A stretch of 64,000 nucleotides of DNA from Pseudonocardia broussonetiae (GCF_013155125.1 NZ_CP053564.1:5029501-5093500); one strand, 5' to 3'; counted from the stretch's first letter, positions 10,007-19,887 are shown. Notes: generated from the sequence alone by a model not told the origin. Made by a program: numbers and translations.

Positions 10007-10798
10007 ATGACCCTCGCGGAACCCGATCTCCTGCAGCGCGGCGGGCTGGCCCTGGACGTCGACGGCGCCAGGGCCACCATCACGCTGTCCCGTCCCGACT
10101 CGCTCAACGCGCAGACGCCCGACACGTGGGCGGCGCTGGCGGCGATCGGGGAGTCCCTGGGCGAGGGGGTGCGGGTCGTCGTCGTCCGCGGCGAGGGCCG
10201 GGCGTTCTCGGCGGGGCTGGACCGCAGCCTGTTCACGCCCTCGCCCGACCGCCCGGGCATCGCGGCGCTGGGCACGATGCCCGAGGACGCGGCCGACCTG
10301 ACCATCGCGGGCTACCAGGCCGGCTTCTCGTGGCTGCGCGACCCGGCCCGGGTCACCGTCGCCGCCGTGCAGGGCCACGCCATCGGCGGCGGCTTCCAGC
10401 TCGCGCTGGCCTGCGACCTGCGGGTCGTGGCCGACGACGTGCAGTTCTGCATGGCCGAGCCGGCGCTGGGCATCGTCCCCGACCTCGGCGGCACCTTCCC
10501 GCTCGTGCGCGCCGTGGGGTACGCCCGCGCCGTGGAGATCTGCCTGACCGGCCGTCGCGTCGGCGCGGCCGAGGCCGTGCAGCTGGGCCTCGCCCTGCGC
10601 GCGGTGCCCGCGGCCGAGCTCGACGCCGCCGTCGACGAGCTGGCCACCGCCCTCGTCTCGGCCCCGCCGAAGGCCGCCGCGGAGACCCTCGCCCTGCTCT
10701 CGGGCGTGGCCGACGGCCTCGACCCGGCCGCGGCCCTCGCGGCCGAGCGGGCGGCCCAGATCCGCAGGCTCCGGTCGCTGGCGGCCGGCACCGGCTGA
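10007..10798 (+). CDS. Enoyl-CoA hydratase/isomerase family protein
   Basis: A 263-residue crotonase-fold protein of acyl-CoA metabolism. It shows the oxyanion-hole segment GEGRAFSAGLD (~residues 62-72) and the AVQGHAIGGGFQLALACDLRV core (~125-145). The canonical hydratase Glu before GIVPDLGG is kept (MAEPALGIVPDLGG). A TAGCCT box 6 nt before the ATG suggests leaderless expression. In mycobacteria echA12 (Rv1472) sits beside the ABC-F gene, so this may be its equivalent. The substrate is unknown. Confidence 0.85.
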   Translation: MTLAEPDLLQRGGLALDVDGARATITLSRPDSLNAQTPDTWAALAAIGESLGEGVRVVVVRGEGRAFSAGLDRSLFTPSPDRPGIAALGTMPEDAADLTIAGYQAGFSWLRDPARVTVAAVQGHAIGGGFQLALACDLRVVADDVQFCMAEPALGIVPDLGGTFPLVRAVGYARAVEICLTGRRVGAAEAVQLGLALRAVPAAELDAAVDELATALVSAPPKAAAETLALLSGVADGLDPAAALAAERAAQIRRLRSLAAGTG

Positions 10799-10874
10799 GC
10801 GCACGCCCCGCGCACGCTCCCCGGTCTCGCGCACAGGCTTCAGCACCTGCGGCGCACCGGACGCTCTGCGAGGC

Positions 10875-10941
10875 CCTTTGCTCTGCTTACGCCCACGCAC
10901 CACCCCGGACCCCCGGTGCGTACGGGTAAGCAGAGCAAAGG
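10875..10941. repeat. Nested inverted repeat, 16-bp perfect outer stem
   Basis: CCTTTGCTCTGCTTAC (10875-10890) pairs perfectly with GTAAGCAGAGCAAAGG (10926-10941). Inside, ACGCACC (10895-10901) pairs with GGTGCGT (10915-10921), so the unit folds as a two-step cruciform or long hairpin. The outer arms are noticeably AT-richer than the surroundings. It lies between the hydratase and the ABC exporter and could be a terminator or a dispersed palindromic element. Confidence 0.75.
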
Positions 10942-11055
10942 ACCCCCGGGACCGGCACGCGCCGGCCGGGTCGCGGGGGCGGAGCGGGGGAGGTAGGAGT
11001 ACAGCGAGGCCGCTCCGCGTCGAGGCCCCCGCAGCACGTACGTCAGGAGGTGGCC

Positions 11056-13011
11056 GTGGACCGGCCCGTGGGGATGATGAGCAAGGTGGCCGCCGGGGTG
11101 GACGCGCCGCGGTCGGTCGCGAAGGGCACGATCCCGCGCATCTGGCGGTTCGCCGCGCCCTACCGGCGCTGGCTGCTCGCGTTCCTGGCGCTCACCGTCG
11201 TGATGGCCACCATCGGCGTCGCGACGCCGGTGCTGGCCGGGCAGGTCGTCAACGCCATCGTCGGGGACGGCACCGCGTCGGCCGCCGCGGCCACCGTCGT
11301 CGGGCTGGCGGCGGGGATCGCGGCGCTGGCGATCCTGGAGGCCGTCACCGGGCTGGTGTCGCGCTGGTTCTCCTCCCGCATCGGCGAGGGCCTGATCGTC
11401 GACCTCCGCAAGGCCGTGTTCACCCACGTCCAGAAGATGCCGGTCGCGTTCTTCACGCGCACCCGCACCGGCGCGCTGGTCAGCCGGCTCAACAACGACG
11501 TGATCGGCGCGCAGTCGGCGATCACGTCGACGCTCGCGACGGTGCTGTCGAACTCGATCCAGCTCCTGCTCGCCCTCGGCGTCATGATCACGCTGGCCTG
11601 GCAGGTGACCCTGCTGGCCCTGCTCCTGCTGCCGATCTTCGTGCTGCCCGCGCGCCGGATGGGCCGCACGATCGCCGACCTGCGCCGCGAGTCGGCCGAC
11701 CTCAACGCCGGCATGAGCACGCAGATGACCGAGCGGTTCTCCGCGCCCGGCGCCACGCTCGTCAAGCTGTTCGGGCGGCCCGACGAGGAGGCCGCGGAGT
11801 TCGGCGCCACCGCCGAGCGCGTCCGGGACATCGGGGTGCGCACCGCGATGGTGTCGCGGATCTTCGTCACCGCGCTCTCGCTGGTCTCGGCGCTCGCGCA
11901 GGCGCTGGTCTACGGCCTGGGCGGCTACCTGGCGGTCACCGGGCAGATCGAGCCCGGCACGGTCGTCACCCTCGCCCTGCTGCTCACGCGGCTCTACACG
12001 CCGATGACGGCGCTGGCCAACGCCCGCGTCGACGTCATGACCGCGCTCGTGTCGTTCGAGCGGGTCTTCGAGGTGCTCGACCTGCAGCCGATGATCCGCG
12101 AGCGGCCCGACCCCGTGCCGCTGCCCGCCGGGCCGGTCACGGTGGCGCTGCGCGACGTGCGCTTCGGCTACCCGGGCGCGGACCGGGTGTCGCTCGCGTC
12201 GCTGGAGGAGGTCGCCGTGCTCGACCGGCGCCCGAGCGAGGAGGTGCTGCACGGCGTCGACCTGGAGGTGGGCGGCGGGCAGCTGCTGGCGCTCGTCGGG
12301 TCCTCGGGCGCGGGGAAGTCGACGATCGCGTCGCTCGTGCCGCGCCTCTACGACGTCGACTCCGGAGCGGTGACGCTGTCGGGCGTCGACGTGCGCGACC
12401 TCAGCTTCGCCGACCTGCGCGCTGCGGTCGGCGTCGTCACGCAGGACGGGCACCTGTTCCACGACACGATCGGCGCCAACCTGCGCTACGCGAAGCCGGA
12501 CGCGACCGACGCCGAGATCGTCGACGCGATGCGCCGCGCGCGCCTGGGCGAGGTCCTCGACGCCCTGCCCGACGGCCTCGACACCGTGGTGGGGGAGCGC
12601 GGCTACCGGCTGTCGGGCGGCGAGCGCCAGCGCCTGACGATCGCCCGGCTGCTCCTGGCCCGCCCGCGCGTGGTGATCCTGGACGAGGCGACGGCGCACC
12701 TGGACTCGGAGTCGGAGTCGGCGGTGCAGGAGGCGCTGGTCGAGGCGCTGGCCGGGCGCACCGCGATCGTCATCGCACACCGGCTCTCGACGGTCCGGCG
12801 GGCCGACCGCATCGCGGTGGTCGAGCACGGGCGGATCGTGGAGAGCGGCACGCACGACGAGCTGATCGCCGCGGGCGGGCGCTACGCCGTGCTGCACCGC
12901 ACGCAGTTCGCCCAGGACCGCGGGTCCGACGGCGTCTTCGTGACCGACGGCGTCGAGTGCGGCATCGACGGCTGCACCGTGCGGCACAGCGAGGAGCACT
13001 ACGTCGGCTGA
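11056..13011 (+). CDS. ABC exporter, fused membrane and ATPase domains
   Basis: A 651-residue half-transporter: about six membrane helices (~residues 30-330), then an ATPase domain with LVGSSGAGKST (Walker A), LSGGERQRLTIARLLL (signature) and VVILDEATAHLD (Walker B), with the switch His in IAHRLSTV. It would work as a homodimer. The GTG at 11056 follows AGGAGG with good spacing; GTG at 11050 would overlap that site. The C-terminus ends with a Cys-containing tail (ECGIDGCTV). The family exports drugs, lipids or peptides; the cargo is unknown. It is convergent with acnR. Confidence 0.9.
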   Translation: MDRPVGMMSKVAAGVDAPRSVAKGTIPRIWRFAAPYRRWLLAFLALTVVMATIGVATPVLAGQVVNAIVGDGTASAAAATVVGLAAGIAALAILEAVTGLVSRWFSSRIGEGLIVDLRKAVFTHVQKMPVAFFTRTRTGALVSRLNNDVIGAQSAITSTLATVLSNSIQLLLALGVMITLAWQVTLLALLLLPIFVLPARRMGRTIADLRRESADLNAGMSTQMTERFSAPGATLVKLFGRPDEEAAEFGATAERVRDIGVRTAMVSRIFVTALSLVSALAQALVYGLGGYLAVTGQIEPGTVVTLALLLTRLYTPMTALANARVDVMTALVSFERVFEVLDLQPMIRERPDPVPLPAGPVTVALRDVRFGYPGADRVSLASLEEVAVLDRRPSEEVLHGVDLEVGGGQLLALVGSSGAGKSTIASLVPRLYDVDSGAVTLSGVDVRDLSFADLRAAVGVVTQDGHLFHDTIGANLRYAKPDATDAEIVDAMRRARLGEVLDALPDGLDTVVGERGYRLSGGERQRLTIARLLLARPRVVILDEATAHLDSESESAVQEALVEALAGRTAIVIAHRLSTVRRADRIAVVEHGRIVESGTHDELIAAGGRYAVLHRTQFAQDRGSDGVFVTDGVECGIDGCTVRHSEEHYVG

Positions 13012-13018
13012 GCGGCTC

Positions 13019-13594
13019 CTACGCGGGCCGGGGCCGGCGCACCGCCGCCTCGACCAGGTCCAGCACCGGCTCCAGGTCGTCGGCCGAGAGCCCCATCGCC
13101 AGGTGCGAGACCAGGCCCTCCATCACCAGCTCCAGGTACTGGGCGAGCACCGGCACCGGCACGTCGTCGCGCACCGAGCCCGCCCGGGCCAGGCGCTCCA
13201 GCCGGGCGCGGGTGGCGCGCGTCAGCGCCGCGGAGTGGGCGCTCCAGCGCTCGCGGAACTCCGGCTCGGTGCGCAGCCGCCGCGAGACCTCCAGGCGGGT
13301 GCCCAGCCAGCTCCGCTCGTCGACGGGGTCGTGCAGCAGGTTGCGCATGACCTGCACCAGCCCGTCGGCCGCCACGACGTCGGCCATCCGCTCGGCGTCC
13401 TGCTCGGCCAGGGCCAGGAACAGGGCGTCCTTGTCGCGGAAGTAGTGGAAGATCGCGCCCCGGGACAGGCCCGTGGACTGCTCGAGCCGCCGCACCGTGG
13501 CCCCCTCGTACCCGTGCCGGGCGAAGCAGGTGCGGGCCCCGTCGAGGATCTCCTGGCGCCGCGCCGCGAGCTGGTCGGTGCTGACGCGGGGCAT
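13019..13594 (-). CDS. acnR: TetR-family repressor of aconitase, AcnR
   Basis: A 191-residue TetR regulator with an N-terminal HTH (~residues 25-50; HGYEGATVRRLE and SRGAIFHYF). From memory of the family, the N-terminal half closely follows Corynebacterium glutamicum AcnR, which represses aconitase, and the gene occupies the Rv1474c position. Unlike M. tuberculosis, where it adjoins acn, it is here 8.4 kb from acn. AcnR-like operators lie before both genes (13611-13626 and 24919-24938), which strongly supports the call. Expression looks leaderless and autoregulated. Confidence 0.85.
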   Translation of the reverse strand: MPRVSTDQLAARRQEILDGARTCFARHGYEGATVRRLEQSTGLSRGAIFHYFRDKDALFLALAEQDAERMADVVAADGLVQVMRNLLHDPVDERSWLGTRLEVSRRLRTEPEFRERWSAHSAALTRATRARLERLARAGSVRDDVPVPVLAQYLELVMEGLVSHLAMGLSADDLEPVLDLVEAAVRRPRPA

Positions 13595-13600
13595 CGCGCC

Positions 13601-13626
13601 AGGATATACACAGGACGTACGTACGG
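13601..13626 (-). promoter_or_regulatory. acnR promoter with AcnR operator
   Basis: On the minus strand a -10 box TATCCT (13601-13606) lies 6 nt before the acnR ATG. Directly upstream, the plus strand reads CAGGACGTACGTACGG (13611-13626). As I recall it, the C. glutamicum AcnR motif is CAGNACNNNCGTACTG; this site differs at one defined base. It sits between -10 and -35, where a bound dimer would block transcription, implying autorepression. Confidence 0.7.
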
Positions 13627-13717
13627 CTTGGGAACCGCGATCCGGTCATCGGACGTCATCAGGACGTTCCGCGTAGCCGGCTGCGGAGCGGGTGACTGCG
13701 GGGTAGCGTCGGGCGGC

Positions 13718-15073
13718 GTGACTCAGAGCGTGTCCTCCGGCATCGACGGGGCGGCCGACCCCGAGCGGGCCGCGCCGGACGCCGGGCCCTCGGTGCTGCA
13801 CGACTGCGCCGACGCCCAGGCCTACGTCGCGTCGGTCTGCTTCAAGCACGGGCCACCGCGGCTGATCGGCGTCGAGCTCGAATGGCTGGTGCAGCGGACG
13901 ACCGTCCCCGACGCCCCGGTCGACCTCGCCACGCTGGCCGCCGCACTCGGCCCGCACGCTCCCACCACCCTCGATCCCACCACCCCCGCCCGGCCGCTCC
14001 CGGCCGGGTCCACGATCACCGTCGAACCCGGCGGCCAGGCCGAGCTGGCCAGCCCGCCGTTCGCGGACCTCGGGCAGCTGCTCGAGGCGGTCCGCTCCGA
14101 CGGCGCCGAGCTCCTGGGCCGCCTCGCCGCCCACGGCGTCCTCCCGCACCCCCGCGCCGCCGACCCCCTGCGCCCGCCCCGGCGGCTGCTGCAGCTCCCG
14201 CGCTACCGCGCGATGGAGGAGTCGTTCGACCGCACCGGCCCCTACGGCCGCAGCGCCATGTGCTCCACGGCCGCCGTGCAGGTCTGCGTCGACACCGGCG
14301 AGGGCGCCGCCGTCGCCCGCCGCTGGGCCGCCGTGCACGCCGTCGGCCCGGTCCTGCTGGCCGCGTTCGCCAACTCCCCGGTGCTGCACGGGCGCCGCAC
14401 CGGCTGGAAGTCCTCGCGGTGGGCCGCGTGGCTGGCCTGCGACCCCGCCCGCACCGCGCCGCCGCCGCTGCGCGACACCGACCCCGACGTCGACCCGGCC
14501 CCGGCCTGGGCGCGGCGGGTCCTGCACACGCCGCTGCTGTGCGTGCGCGGCGAGGGCAGCCGCTGGACGGTGCCCCGCGGCGTCACGTTCGCCGACTGGG
14601 TGGCCGGCGCGCTGCCGACCCGCCCCACCACGGCCGACCTCGACTACCACGTCTCCACGCTGTTCCCGCCGGTGCGGGCGCACGGGTTCCTGGAGATCCG
14701 CTACGTCGACGCCCAGGCCGGCGACGGCTGGGCGCTGCCGACGGCGGTGCTCGCCGCCGTGCTGTCCGACGAGGCCGCCGTCGACCGCGTGTTGGAGGTC
14801 TGCGCCCCTGCGCGCGGCCGCTGGGTCTCCGGTGCCCGGCACGGCCTGGAGGACCGCGTGCTGGCCCGCGCCGCCGCGGCCGTCTTCGCCCTCGCCGCCG
14901 ACCGCCTGCCCGGCCTCGGCGCTCCCGCCTGGGTCCGCGACGCCCTCGCCGACATGACCGCGCGCCAGGTGCTGCGCGGCCGCTGCCCCGCCGACGACCC
15001 GGCGCCCGGCGACCACGGCGCCGTCACCGCCCCGCACCTCGAACCGGCGATCCCGGAAGGAGAGCTCGCATGA
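13718..15073 (+). CDS. egtA: Glutamate-cysteine ligase EgtA (ergothioneine)
   Basis: A 451-residue member of the GCS2 glutamate-cysteine ligase family. It makes gamma-glutamylcysteine, the sulfur donor used by EgtB. Supporting segments are GVELEWLV (~residue 50), [24 protein letters not shown] and [10 protein letters not shown] near the C-terminal third. The GTG at 13718 lies 8 nt after a TAGCGT box, suggesting leaderless expression. The stop overlaps the egtB start (ATGA), so this is the first gene of an egtABCD operon. Confidence 0.93.
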   Translation: MTQSVSSGIDGAADPERAAPDAGPSVLHDCADAQAYVASVCFKHGPPRLIGVELEWLVQRTTVPDAPVDLATLAAALGPHAPTTLDPTTPARPLPAGSTITVEPGGQAELASPPFADLGQLLEAVRSDGAELLGRLAAHGVLPHPRAADPLRPPRRLLQLPRYRAMEESFDRTGPYGRSAMCSTAAVQVCVDTGEGAAVARRWAAVHAVGPVLLAAFANSPVLHGRRTGWKSSRWAAWLACDPARTAPPPLRDTDPDVDPAPAWARRVLHTPLLCVRGEGSRWTVPRGVTFADWVAGALPTRPTTADLDYHVSTLFPPVRAHGFLEIRYVDAQAGDGWALPTAVLAAVLSDEAAVDRVLEVCAPARGRWVSGARHGLEDRVLARAAAAVFALAADRLPGLGAPAWVRDALADMTARQVLRGRCPADDPAPGDHGAVTAPHLEPAIPEGELA

Positions 15074-16443
15074 CCACGACCGTCCCCGGCACGACCGGGC
15101 CCGAGAGCCCCGAGGCCCTGCGCACCCGCGTGGCCGACCTGCTCGCGGCGTCCCGGGCGCGGAGCACCGCGCTCACCGAGGCCGTCGACGAGGCCGACCT
15201 CGTCGCCCAGCACTCCCCGCTCATGTCGCCGCTGGTCTGGGACCTCGCGCACATCGGCAGCCAGGAGGAGCTCTGGCTGGTCCGCGACGTCGGCGGCCGC
15301 GAGCCGCTGCGCCCCGAGATCGACGGCCTGTACGACGCCTTCCAGCACTCGCGGTCCAGCCGGGTCGCGCTGCCGCTGCTCTCGCCCGCCGAGGCCCGCG
15401 CGTACGTGGCGCAGGTGCGCGACAAGGCCCTCGACGCGCTGGGCCGCAGCCCGCTGCGCGGGCGGCGCCTGGAGGAGCACGGGTTCGCGTTCGGGATGAT
15501 CGTGCAGCACGAGCAGCAGCACGACGAGACGATGCTGGCCACCCACCAGCTCCGCGCCGGGGCGCCCGTCCTGCACGCGCCGCCGCCGCCGCCCGGCGCG
15601 CCGCTGCCCGTCACCGAGGTCCTCGTGCCCGGCGGCCCGTTCGAGATGGGCACCTCGGTGGAGCCGTGGGCGCTGGACAACGAGCGCCCCGCGCACACCG
15701 TCGACGTCCCGGCGTTCGTCATCGACACCGCGCCGGTCACCAACGCCGCCTACGCCGCGTTCGTCGACGCCGGTGGCTACGACGACCCGCGGTGGTGGAG
15801 CGGGGCGGGCTGGCGCCACCGCGTCGACGCCGGGCTGGTCGCGCCGCAGTTCTGGGAGCGCGACGGCTCGGGCACCTGGTACCGCCGCCGCTTCGGCGTG
15901 CTCACCCCGCTCGTCGACGACGAGCCGGTGGTGCACGTCTGCTTCCACGAGGCGCAGGCCTACGCCACCTGGGCGGGCCGGCGCCTGCCCACCGAGGCGG
16001 AGTGGGAGAAGGCCGCCCGGTACGACCCGGCCACCGGCCGGTCGCGGCGCTACCCCTGGGGCGACGACGAGCCGACGCCCGAGCACGCCAACCTCGGCCA
16101 GCGCCACCTGCAGCCGGCCCCGGTCGGCGCGTACCCGAAGGGGGCGTCGCCGCTGGGGGTGCACCAGCTCGTCGGCGACGTGTGGGAGTGGCTCGACACC
16201 GGCTTCCACCCCTACCCGGGCTACGAGACGTTCCCGTACCCGGAGTACTCCGAGGTGTTCTTCGGCGGCGACTACCGGATGCTGCGCGGGGGCTCCTTCG
16301 GCACCGACCCGTCGGCGCTGCGCGCGACGTTCCGCAACTGGGACCACCCGATCCGCCGGCAGATCTTCGCCGGCTTCCGGTGCGCCCGTGACGCCGACGC
16401 CCGTGACACCGACTCCCGTGACTCCGACTCCCGGGACGCTTAG
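15070..16443 (+). CDS. egtB: Ergothioneine sulfoxide synthase EgtB
   Basis: A 457-residue non-heme iron enzyme that joins gamma-glutamylcysteine and hercynine with O2 to form the sulfoxide intermediate. An N-terminal DinB-like domain supplies the iron ligands: His61 ([10 protein letters not shown]) and His147/His151 in the HEQQH motif. The C-terminal half is an FGE-sulfatase-type domain with [28 protein letters not shown] and LRGGSFGTD. Its start overlaps egtA by 4 nt and egtC follows after 2 nt. A Thr/Ser/Asp-rich tail (residues ~445-457) is coded by short DNA repeats. Confidence 0.95.
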   Translation: MTTTVPGTTGPESPEALRTRVADLLAASRARSTALTEAVDEADLVAQHSPLMSPLVWDLAHIGSQEELWLVRDVGGREPLRPEIDGLYDAFQHSRSSRVALPLLSPAEARAYVAQVRDKALDALGRSPLRGRRLEEHGFAFGMIVQHEQQHDETMLATHQLRAGAPVLHAPPPPPGAPLPVTEVLVPGGPFEMGTSVEPWALDNERPAHTVDVPAFVIDTAPVTNAAYAAFVDAGGYDDPRWWSGAGWRHRVDAGLVAPQFWERDGSGTWYRRRFGVLTPLVDDEPVVHVCFHEAQAYATWAGRRLPTEAEWEKAARYDPATGRSRRYPWGDDEPTPEHANLGQRHLQPAPVGAYPKGASPLGVHQLVGDVWEWLDTGFHPYPGYETFPYPEYSEVFFGGDYRMLRGGSFGTDPSALRATFRNWDHPIRRQIFAGFRCARDADARDTDSRDSDSRDA

Positions 16444-16445
16444 GG

Positions 16446-17219
16446 GTGTGCCGCCACCTGGCCTACGTCGGGCCACCCGTGACGCTGTCGTCGCTGGTGC
16501 TCGACGCGCCGCACTCGCTGCGCCGCCAGTCCTACGCCCCGACCGACATGCGCGGCGGGGGCACGGTCAACGTCGACGGCTTCGGGGCGGGCTGGTACCC
16601 GGACGGCGACGGCTCGGGTCCCGGTGACGCCCTGCGCTACCGCACGGCGTCGCCGATCTGGTCGGACGACTCCTTCGCCGCGCTGGCCGCCACGGTCCGC
16701 ACGCCCGCGCTGCTCGCGGCCGTCCGCTCGGCCACCACGGGCATGCCGGTGACGCCCAGCGCCAACGCGCCCTTCGTCGACGGGCCGTGGCTGTTCAGCC
16801 ACAACGGGCGCGTGTCCGGCTGGCCCGACACCGTGGCCGGGCTGGCGGGCGGGCTGCCCGTGACCGACCTGCTCACCCTCGACGCCCCCACCGACGCCGC
16901 GCTGCTCTGGGCGCTGGTGCGCCGGCGGCTGCGCGCGGGCGACGACCCGGCCGCGGTGCTGGCCGAGGTCGTGCGGGCGGTGGCCGAGGTCGCGCCCGAG
17001 TCGCGGCTGAACCTCCTGCTCACCGACGGTGCGACGATCTGGGCCACCGCCTGGTCGCACGCGCTGTCGCTGCGCGTCGACGGGGAGGCGGCGCTCGTCG
17101 CCTCCGAGCCCGTCGACGAGCACCCCTCCTGGACCGAGGTGCCCGACCGGCACCTGGTGGTGGCCCGCCCGGGTCACCACCGCACGGAACCGCTTCTGAC
17201 GACAACGGGAGTCCGATGA
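16446..17219 (+). CDS. egtC: Gamma-glutamyl hercynylcysteine sulfoxide hydrolase EgtC
   Basis: A 257-residue class II glutamine amidotransferase-like (Ntn) hydrolase that removes the glutamyl group from the EgtB product. The N-terminus Met-Cys-Arg-His-Leu exposes the nucleophile Cys2 after Met removal, as required. Other family features are GFGAGWY, the SATTG segment and FSHNGRVSGWP. GTG start. It overlaps egtD by the ATGA quartet at 17216-17219. Confidence 0.94.
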   Translation: MCRHLAYVGPPVTLSSLVLDAPHSLRRQSYAPTDMRGGGTVNVDGFGAGWYPDGDGSGPGDALRYRTASPIWSDDSFAALAATVRTPALLAAVRSATTGMPVTPSANAPFVDGPWLFSHNGRVSGWPDTVAGLAGGLPVTDLLTLDAPTDAALLWALVRRRLRAGDDPAAVLAEVVRAVAEVAPESRLNLLLTDGATIWATAWSHALSLRVDGEAALVASEPVDEHPSWTEVPDRHLVVARPGHHRTEPLLTTTGVR

Positions 17220-18190
17220 GCCCGCACGCCCTGCTCGACATCCACCTCACCGAAGGAGACGCCGACCGAGCCCTGCGCTCCGACGTGCGGACCGGCCTCA
17301 CGGCCGAGCCGAAGACGCTGCCGCCGAAGTGGTTCTACGACGCGCGGGGCAGCGCCCTGTTCGAGGAGATCACCGCCCTGCCCGAGTACTACCCGACGCG
17401 GACGGAGGCGGCGCTGCTGGCGCGCAGCGTCGACGAGATCGCGGTGGCGTCGGGCGCCGAGACGCTGGTGGAGCTGGGGTCGGGGTCGTCGTCGAAGACG
17501 CGGCTGCTGCTCGACGCGTTCGGGCGGACCGGGACGCTGCGGCGGTACGTGCCCCAGGACGTCAGCGAGTCGGCGCTGCGGCTCGCGATGGACGCCCTCG
17601 CCGTCGAGTACCCCGACCTGGAGCTGCACGGCGTCGTCGGCGACTTCACGATGCACCTCGACCGGCTGCCGCGCGAGGGCCGGCGGATGGTGGCGTTCCT
17701 GGGCGGCACGATCGGCAACCTCACCCGCGACGAGCGCTACGCGTTCCTGCGCCAGCTCCGCGGGGTGCTCGAGCCCGGCGAGCAGCTGCTGCTGGGCACC
17801 GGCCTGGTCGTCGACGAGTCGGTGATGGTGCCGGCCTACGACGACGCCGCCGGGGTCACCGCGGAGTTCAACCGCAACGTCCTGCACGTGCTCAACCGGG
17901 AGCTGCGGGCCGACTTCGACGTCGAGGCGTTCGCCCACCGCGCGCTGTGGGACGCGGAGAACAGCTGGATCGAGATGCGGCTCGTGGCGCAGCGGGCGAT
18001 GACCGTGCACGTCGCGGAGCTCGACCTCACCGTCGAGTTCGCCGCGGGGGAGGAGATGCGCACCGAGATCTCCACGAAGTTCCGGCCCGACGGCGTCGCC
18101 GAGGCGCTGGAGGAGTGCGGCTTCCGGGTGGCGCAGACCTGGACCGACCCGGACGACCGGTTCTCCCTCACCCTGGGCACCGCCTGCTAG
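17216..18190 (+). CDS. egtD: Histidine N-alpha-methyltransferase EgtD
   Basis: A 324-residue SAM-dependent enzyme that trimethylates L-histidine to hercynine, the first committed ergothioneine step. The N-terminal LPPKWFYDARGSALFEEITALPEYYPTR and the SAM-binding LVELGSGSSSKTR are hallmarks of EgtD, and GGTIGNL follows at ~residue 163. Length matches mycobacterial EgtD (about 321). No PLP lyase egtE follows, so the last C-S cleavage step must be done by an unlinked enzyme. Confidence 0.95.
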   Translation: MSPHALLDIHLTEGDADRALRSDVRTGLTAEPKTLPPKWFYDARGSALFEEITALPEYYPTRTEAALLARSVDEIAVASGAETLVELGSGSSSKTRLLLDAFGRTGTLRRYVPQDVSESALRLAMDALAVEYPDLELHGVVGDFTMHLDRLPREGRRMVAFLGGTIGNLTRDERYAFLRQLRGVLEPGEQLLLGTGLVVDESVMVPAYDDAAGVTAEFNRNVLHVLNRELRADFDVEAFAHRALWDAENSWIEMRLVAQRAMTVHVAELDLTVEFAAGEEMRTEISTKFRPDGVAEALEECGFRVAQTWTDPDDRFSLTLGTAC

Positions 18191-18224
18191 ACCGGGCAGG
18201 ATCGGACGGGGCAGGATCGGGACG

Positions 18225-18695
18225 GTGAGCACCGACTGGCGCGACGACGGCGTCCGGGTCATCCCGCCCGACGCCCTGGACGCGAACACCCCGCAGACCC
18301 CCGGCATGCACCGGGCCGCCGCCGTGACGCACGCCCGGGCCGGCGCGGAGAAGCTGTGGGCCGGCACCGTCACCATCCACCCCGGCGCCCGCACCGGCGC
18401 GCACCACCACGGCGAGCTCGAGAGCGTCATCTACGTGGTGCGCGGCCGGGCGCGGATGCGCTGGGGCGAGCGGCTGGAGTTCGTGGCCGAGGCGGGGCCG
18501 GGCGGGTTCATCTTCGTGCCGCCGTGGGTGCCGCACCAGGAGATCAACGCCCTCGACGACGAGCCGCTCGAGTGCGTCCTGACCCGCAGCGGGCAGGACC
18601 CCGTCGTGGTGAACCTCGACGTCGAGGGCGTGGCCGACCCGGAGCACGTGCCCTGGGTCGACCCCGGGCACCCGGCGCCCCCGGCCGTCAGCTGA
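18225..18695 (+). CDS. Cupin-domain protein
   Basis: A 156-residue single-cupin protein. Motif 1 GARTGAHHHGELESVIYVVRG and motif 2 PPWVPHQEIN give a plausible metal site (His, His, Glu, His). It begins with GTG 34 bp after egtD on the same strand, so it may be co-transcribed with the egt genes; a role in ergothioneine metabolism is possible but unsupported. Its 3' end overlaps the convergent FAD monooxygenase gene by 8 bp. Confidence 0.8.
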   Translation: MSTDWRDDGVRVIPPDALDANTPQTPGMHRAAAVTHARAGAEKLWAGTVTIHPGARTGAHHHGELESVIYVVRGRARMRWGERLEFVAEAGPGGFIFVPPWVPHQEINALDDEPLECVLTRSGQDPVVVNLDVEGVADPEHVPWVDPGHPAPPAVS

Positions 18696-19887
18696 CGGGC
18701 GCCGGCGCCGCGTAGTCGGGCAGCTCGATCCCGTCGGACTTCGCGAACTGGCGCTCCAGCAGCGGCCGCACGGGCCAGCGGGTGGCCGCCCGCATCGTGA
18801 ACGCGCCCAGGGCGATCGCCGCGCGCCCGCGGGGCGCGAACCCGTCGACGCCGCCGGGCGGCAGCTGCTGGGCCCGGTCGACGTAGGGCCGCACCACCGT
18901 CTCGTAGCGGTCGAACGCGGTGCGGTGGTCCTCCGCCGCGGCGAGCTCGCCGGCCAGCACGTGCGCGCCGACCAGCGCCAGGCTGGTGCCCAGCCCGGTG
19001 AGCGGGCTCGGGCAGTACCCGGCGTCGCCGAGCAGGACCACGCGCCCGCGCGACCAGCGGGGGAGCCCCACCTGCGCCATGTCCTCGACGGCGAGGTCGG
19101 GCGCCGCACGCATCGCCTCGACCAGCCACGCCGCCTTCCACCCGACGCCGGCGAACCGCGCCGCGAACACCTCGGCCCAGGCGGCGGGATCGCGGCGCAC
19201 GGCGTCGCCGGGGCCGGAGCGGAAGCTCAGCGCGGCCTTCGTCTCGTCCGGCAGGCGCCCGGGGCGCAGCGACGCCACGAGCCCGCCGGGGGCGTTGTGC
19301 ATGAGGTACCAGCCGTCGAGGTCGGGCGCGGCCGGAGCGGTGAACCAGGCGGTGTGGCACCCCAGCGGGCGCAGGCCGGCGTCGCCGAAGGCCAGGGAGC
19401 GGACGGCGGAGTGCACCCCGTCGGCGCCGACCACGAGCCCGAAGCGCCGCGGCGGCGCGTTCTCGAAGGTGACGGTGACGCCGTCGGCGTCCTCGTCGAG
19501 AGCGGTGACGGTGTCGCCGTGGACGAACTCGACGCCGGTGCACGCCTCGCGCAGGACCGCGGCGAGGTCGCCGCGCAGGATCTCGAACTCCGAGACGATG
19601 CCCTCCCCGCCGAACGCGTCGACCGGCATCCGGGCGGTGGTGCGGCCGCGGCCGTCGACCCAGGCGATGCCCTTCTGGTCGAGCAGGACCTCCCGCACGC
19701 GGTCGGCCAGCCCCATCCGGGCGACGACGGTGCGGGCGGCACCGCGGAGGTCGACGGCCTGGCCGCCGCCGCGCGGGGCGGCGGCGCGCTCGACGACGGT
19801 GACGGTGTGGCCCTGCGCGCGGAGCTGCCGGGCCAGTGCCGGGCCGGCGATGCCGGCGCCGGAGACGAGGATGTCGGTGGTCTGCAT
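18688..19887 (-). CDS. FAD-dependent monooxygenase (PHBH/TetX-like)
   Basis: A 399-residue group A flavoprotein hydroxylase. It has the N-terminal FAD motif GAGIAG (10-15), the internal RGDL segment, VGADGVHSAVR and the C-terminal GDAGYCPSPLTGLGTSLAL motif that binds FAD ribityl phosphate. Related enzymes hydroxylate aromatics or inactivate tetracyclines. The start at 19887 has a TACGTT box 7 nt upstream, so it is probably leaderless. It is divergent from the hybrid regulator at 20001, which likely controls it. Confidence 0.85.
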   Translation of the reverse strand: MQTTDILVSGAGIAGPALARQLRAQGHTVTVVERAAAPRGGGQAVDLRGAARTVVARMGLADRVREVLLDQKGIAWVDGRGRTTARMPVDAFGGEGIVSEFEILRGDLAAVLREACTGVEFVHGDTVTALDEDADGVTVTFENAPPRRFGLVVGADGVHSAVRSLAFGDAGLRPLGCHTAWFTAPAAPDLDGWYLMHNAPGGLVASLRPGRLPDETKAALSFRSGPGDAVRRDPAAWAEVFAARFAGVGWKAAWLVEAMRAAPDLAVEDMAQVGLPRWSRGRVVLLGDAGYCPSPLTGLGTSLALVGAHVLAGELAAAEDHRTAFDRYETVVRPYVDRAQQLPPGGVDGFAPRGRAAIALGAFTMRAATRWPVRPLLERQFAKSDGIELPDYAAPAPVS

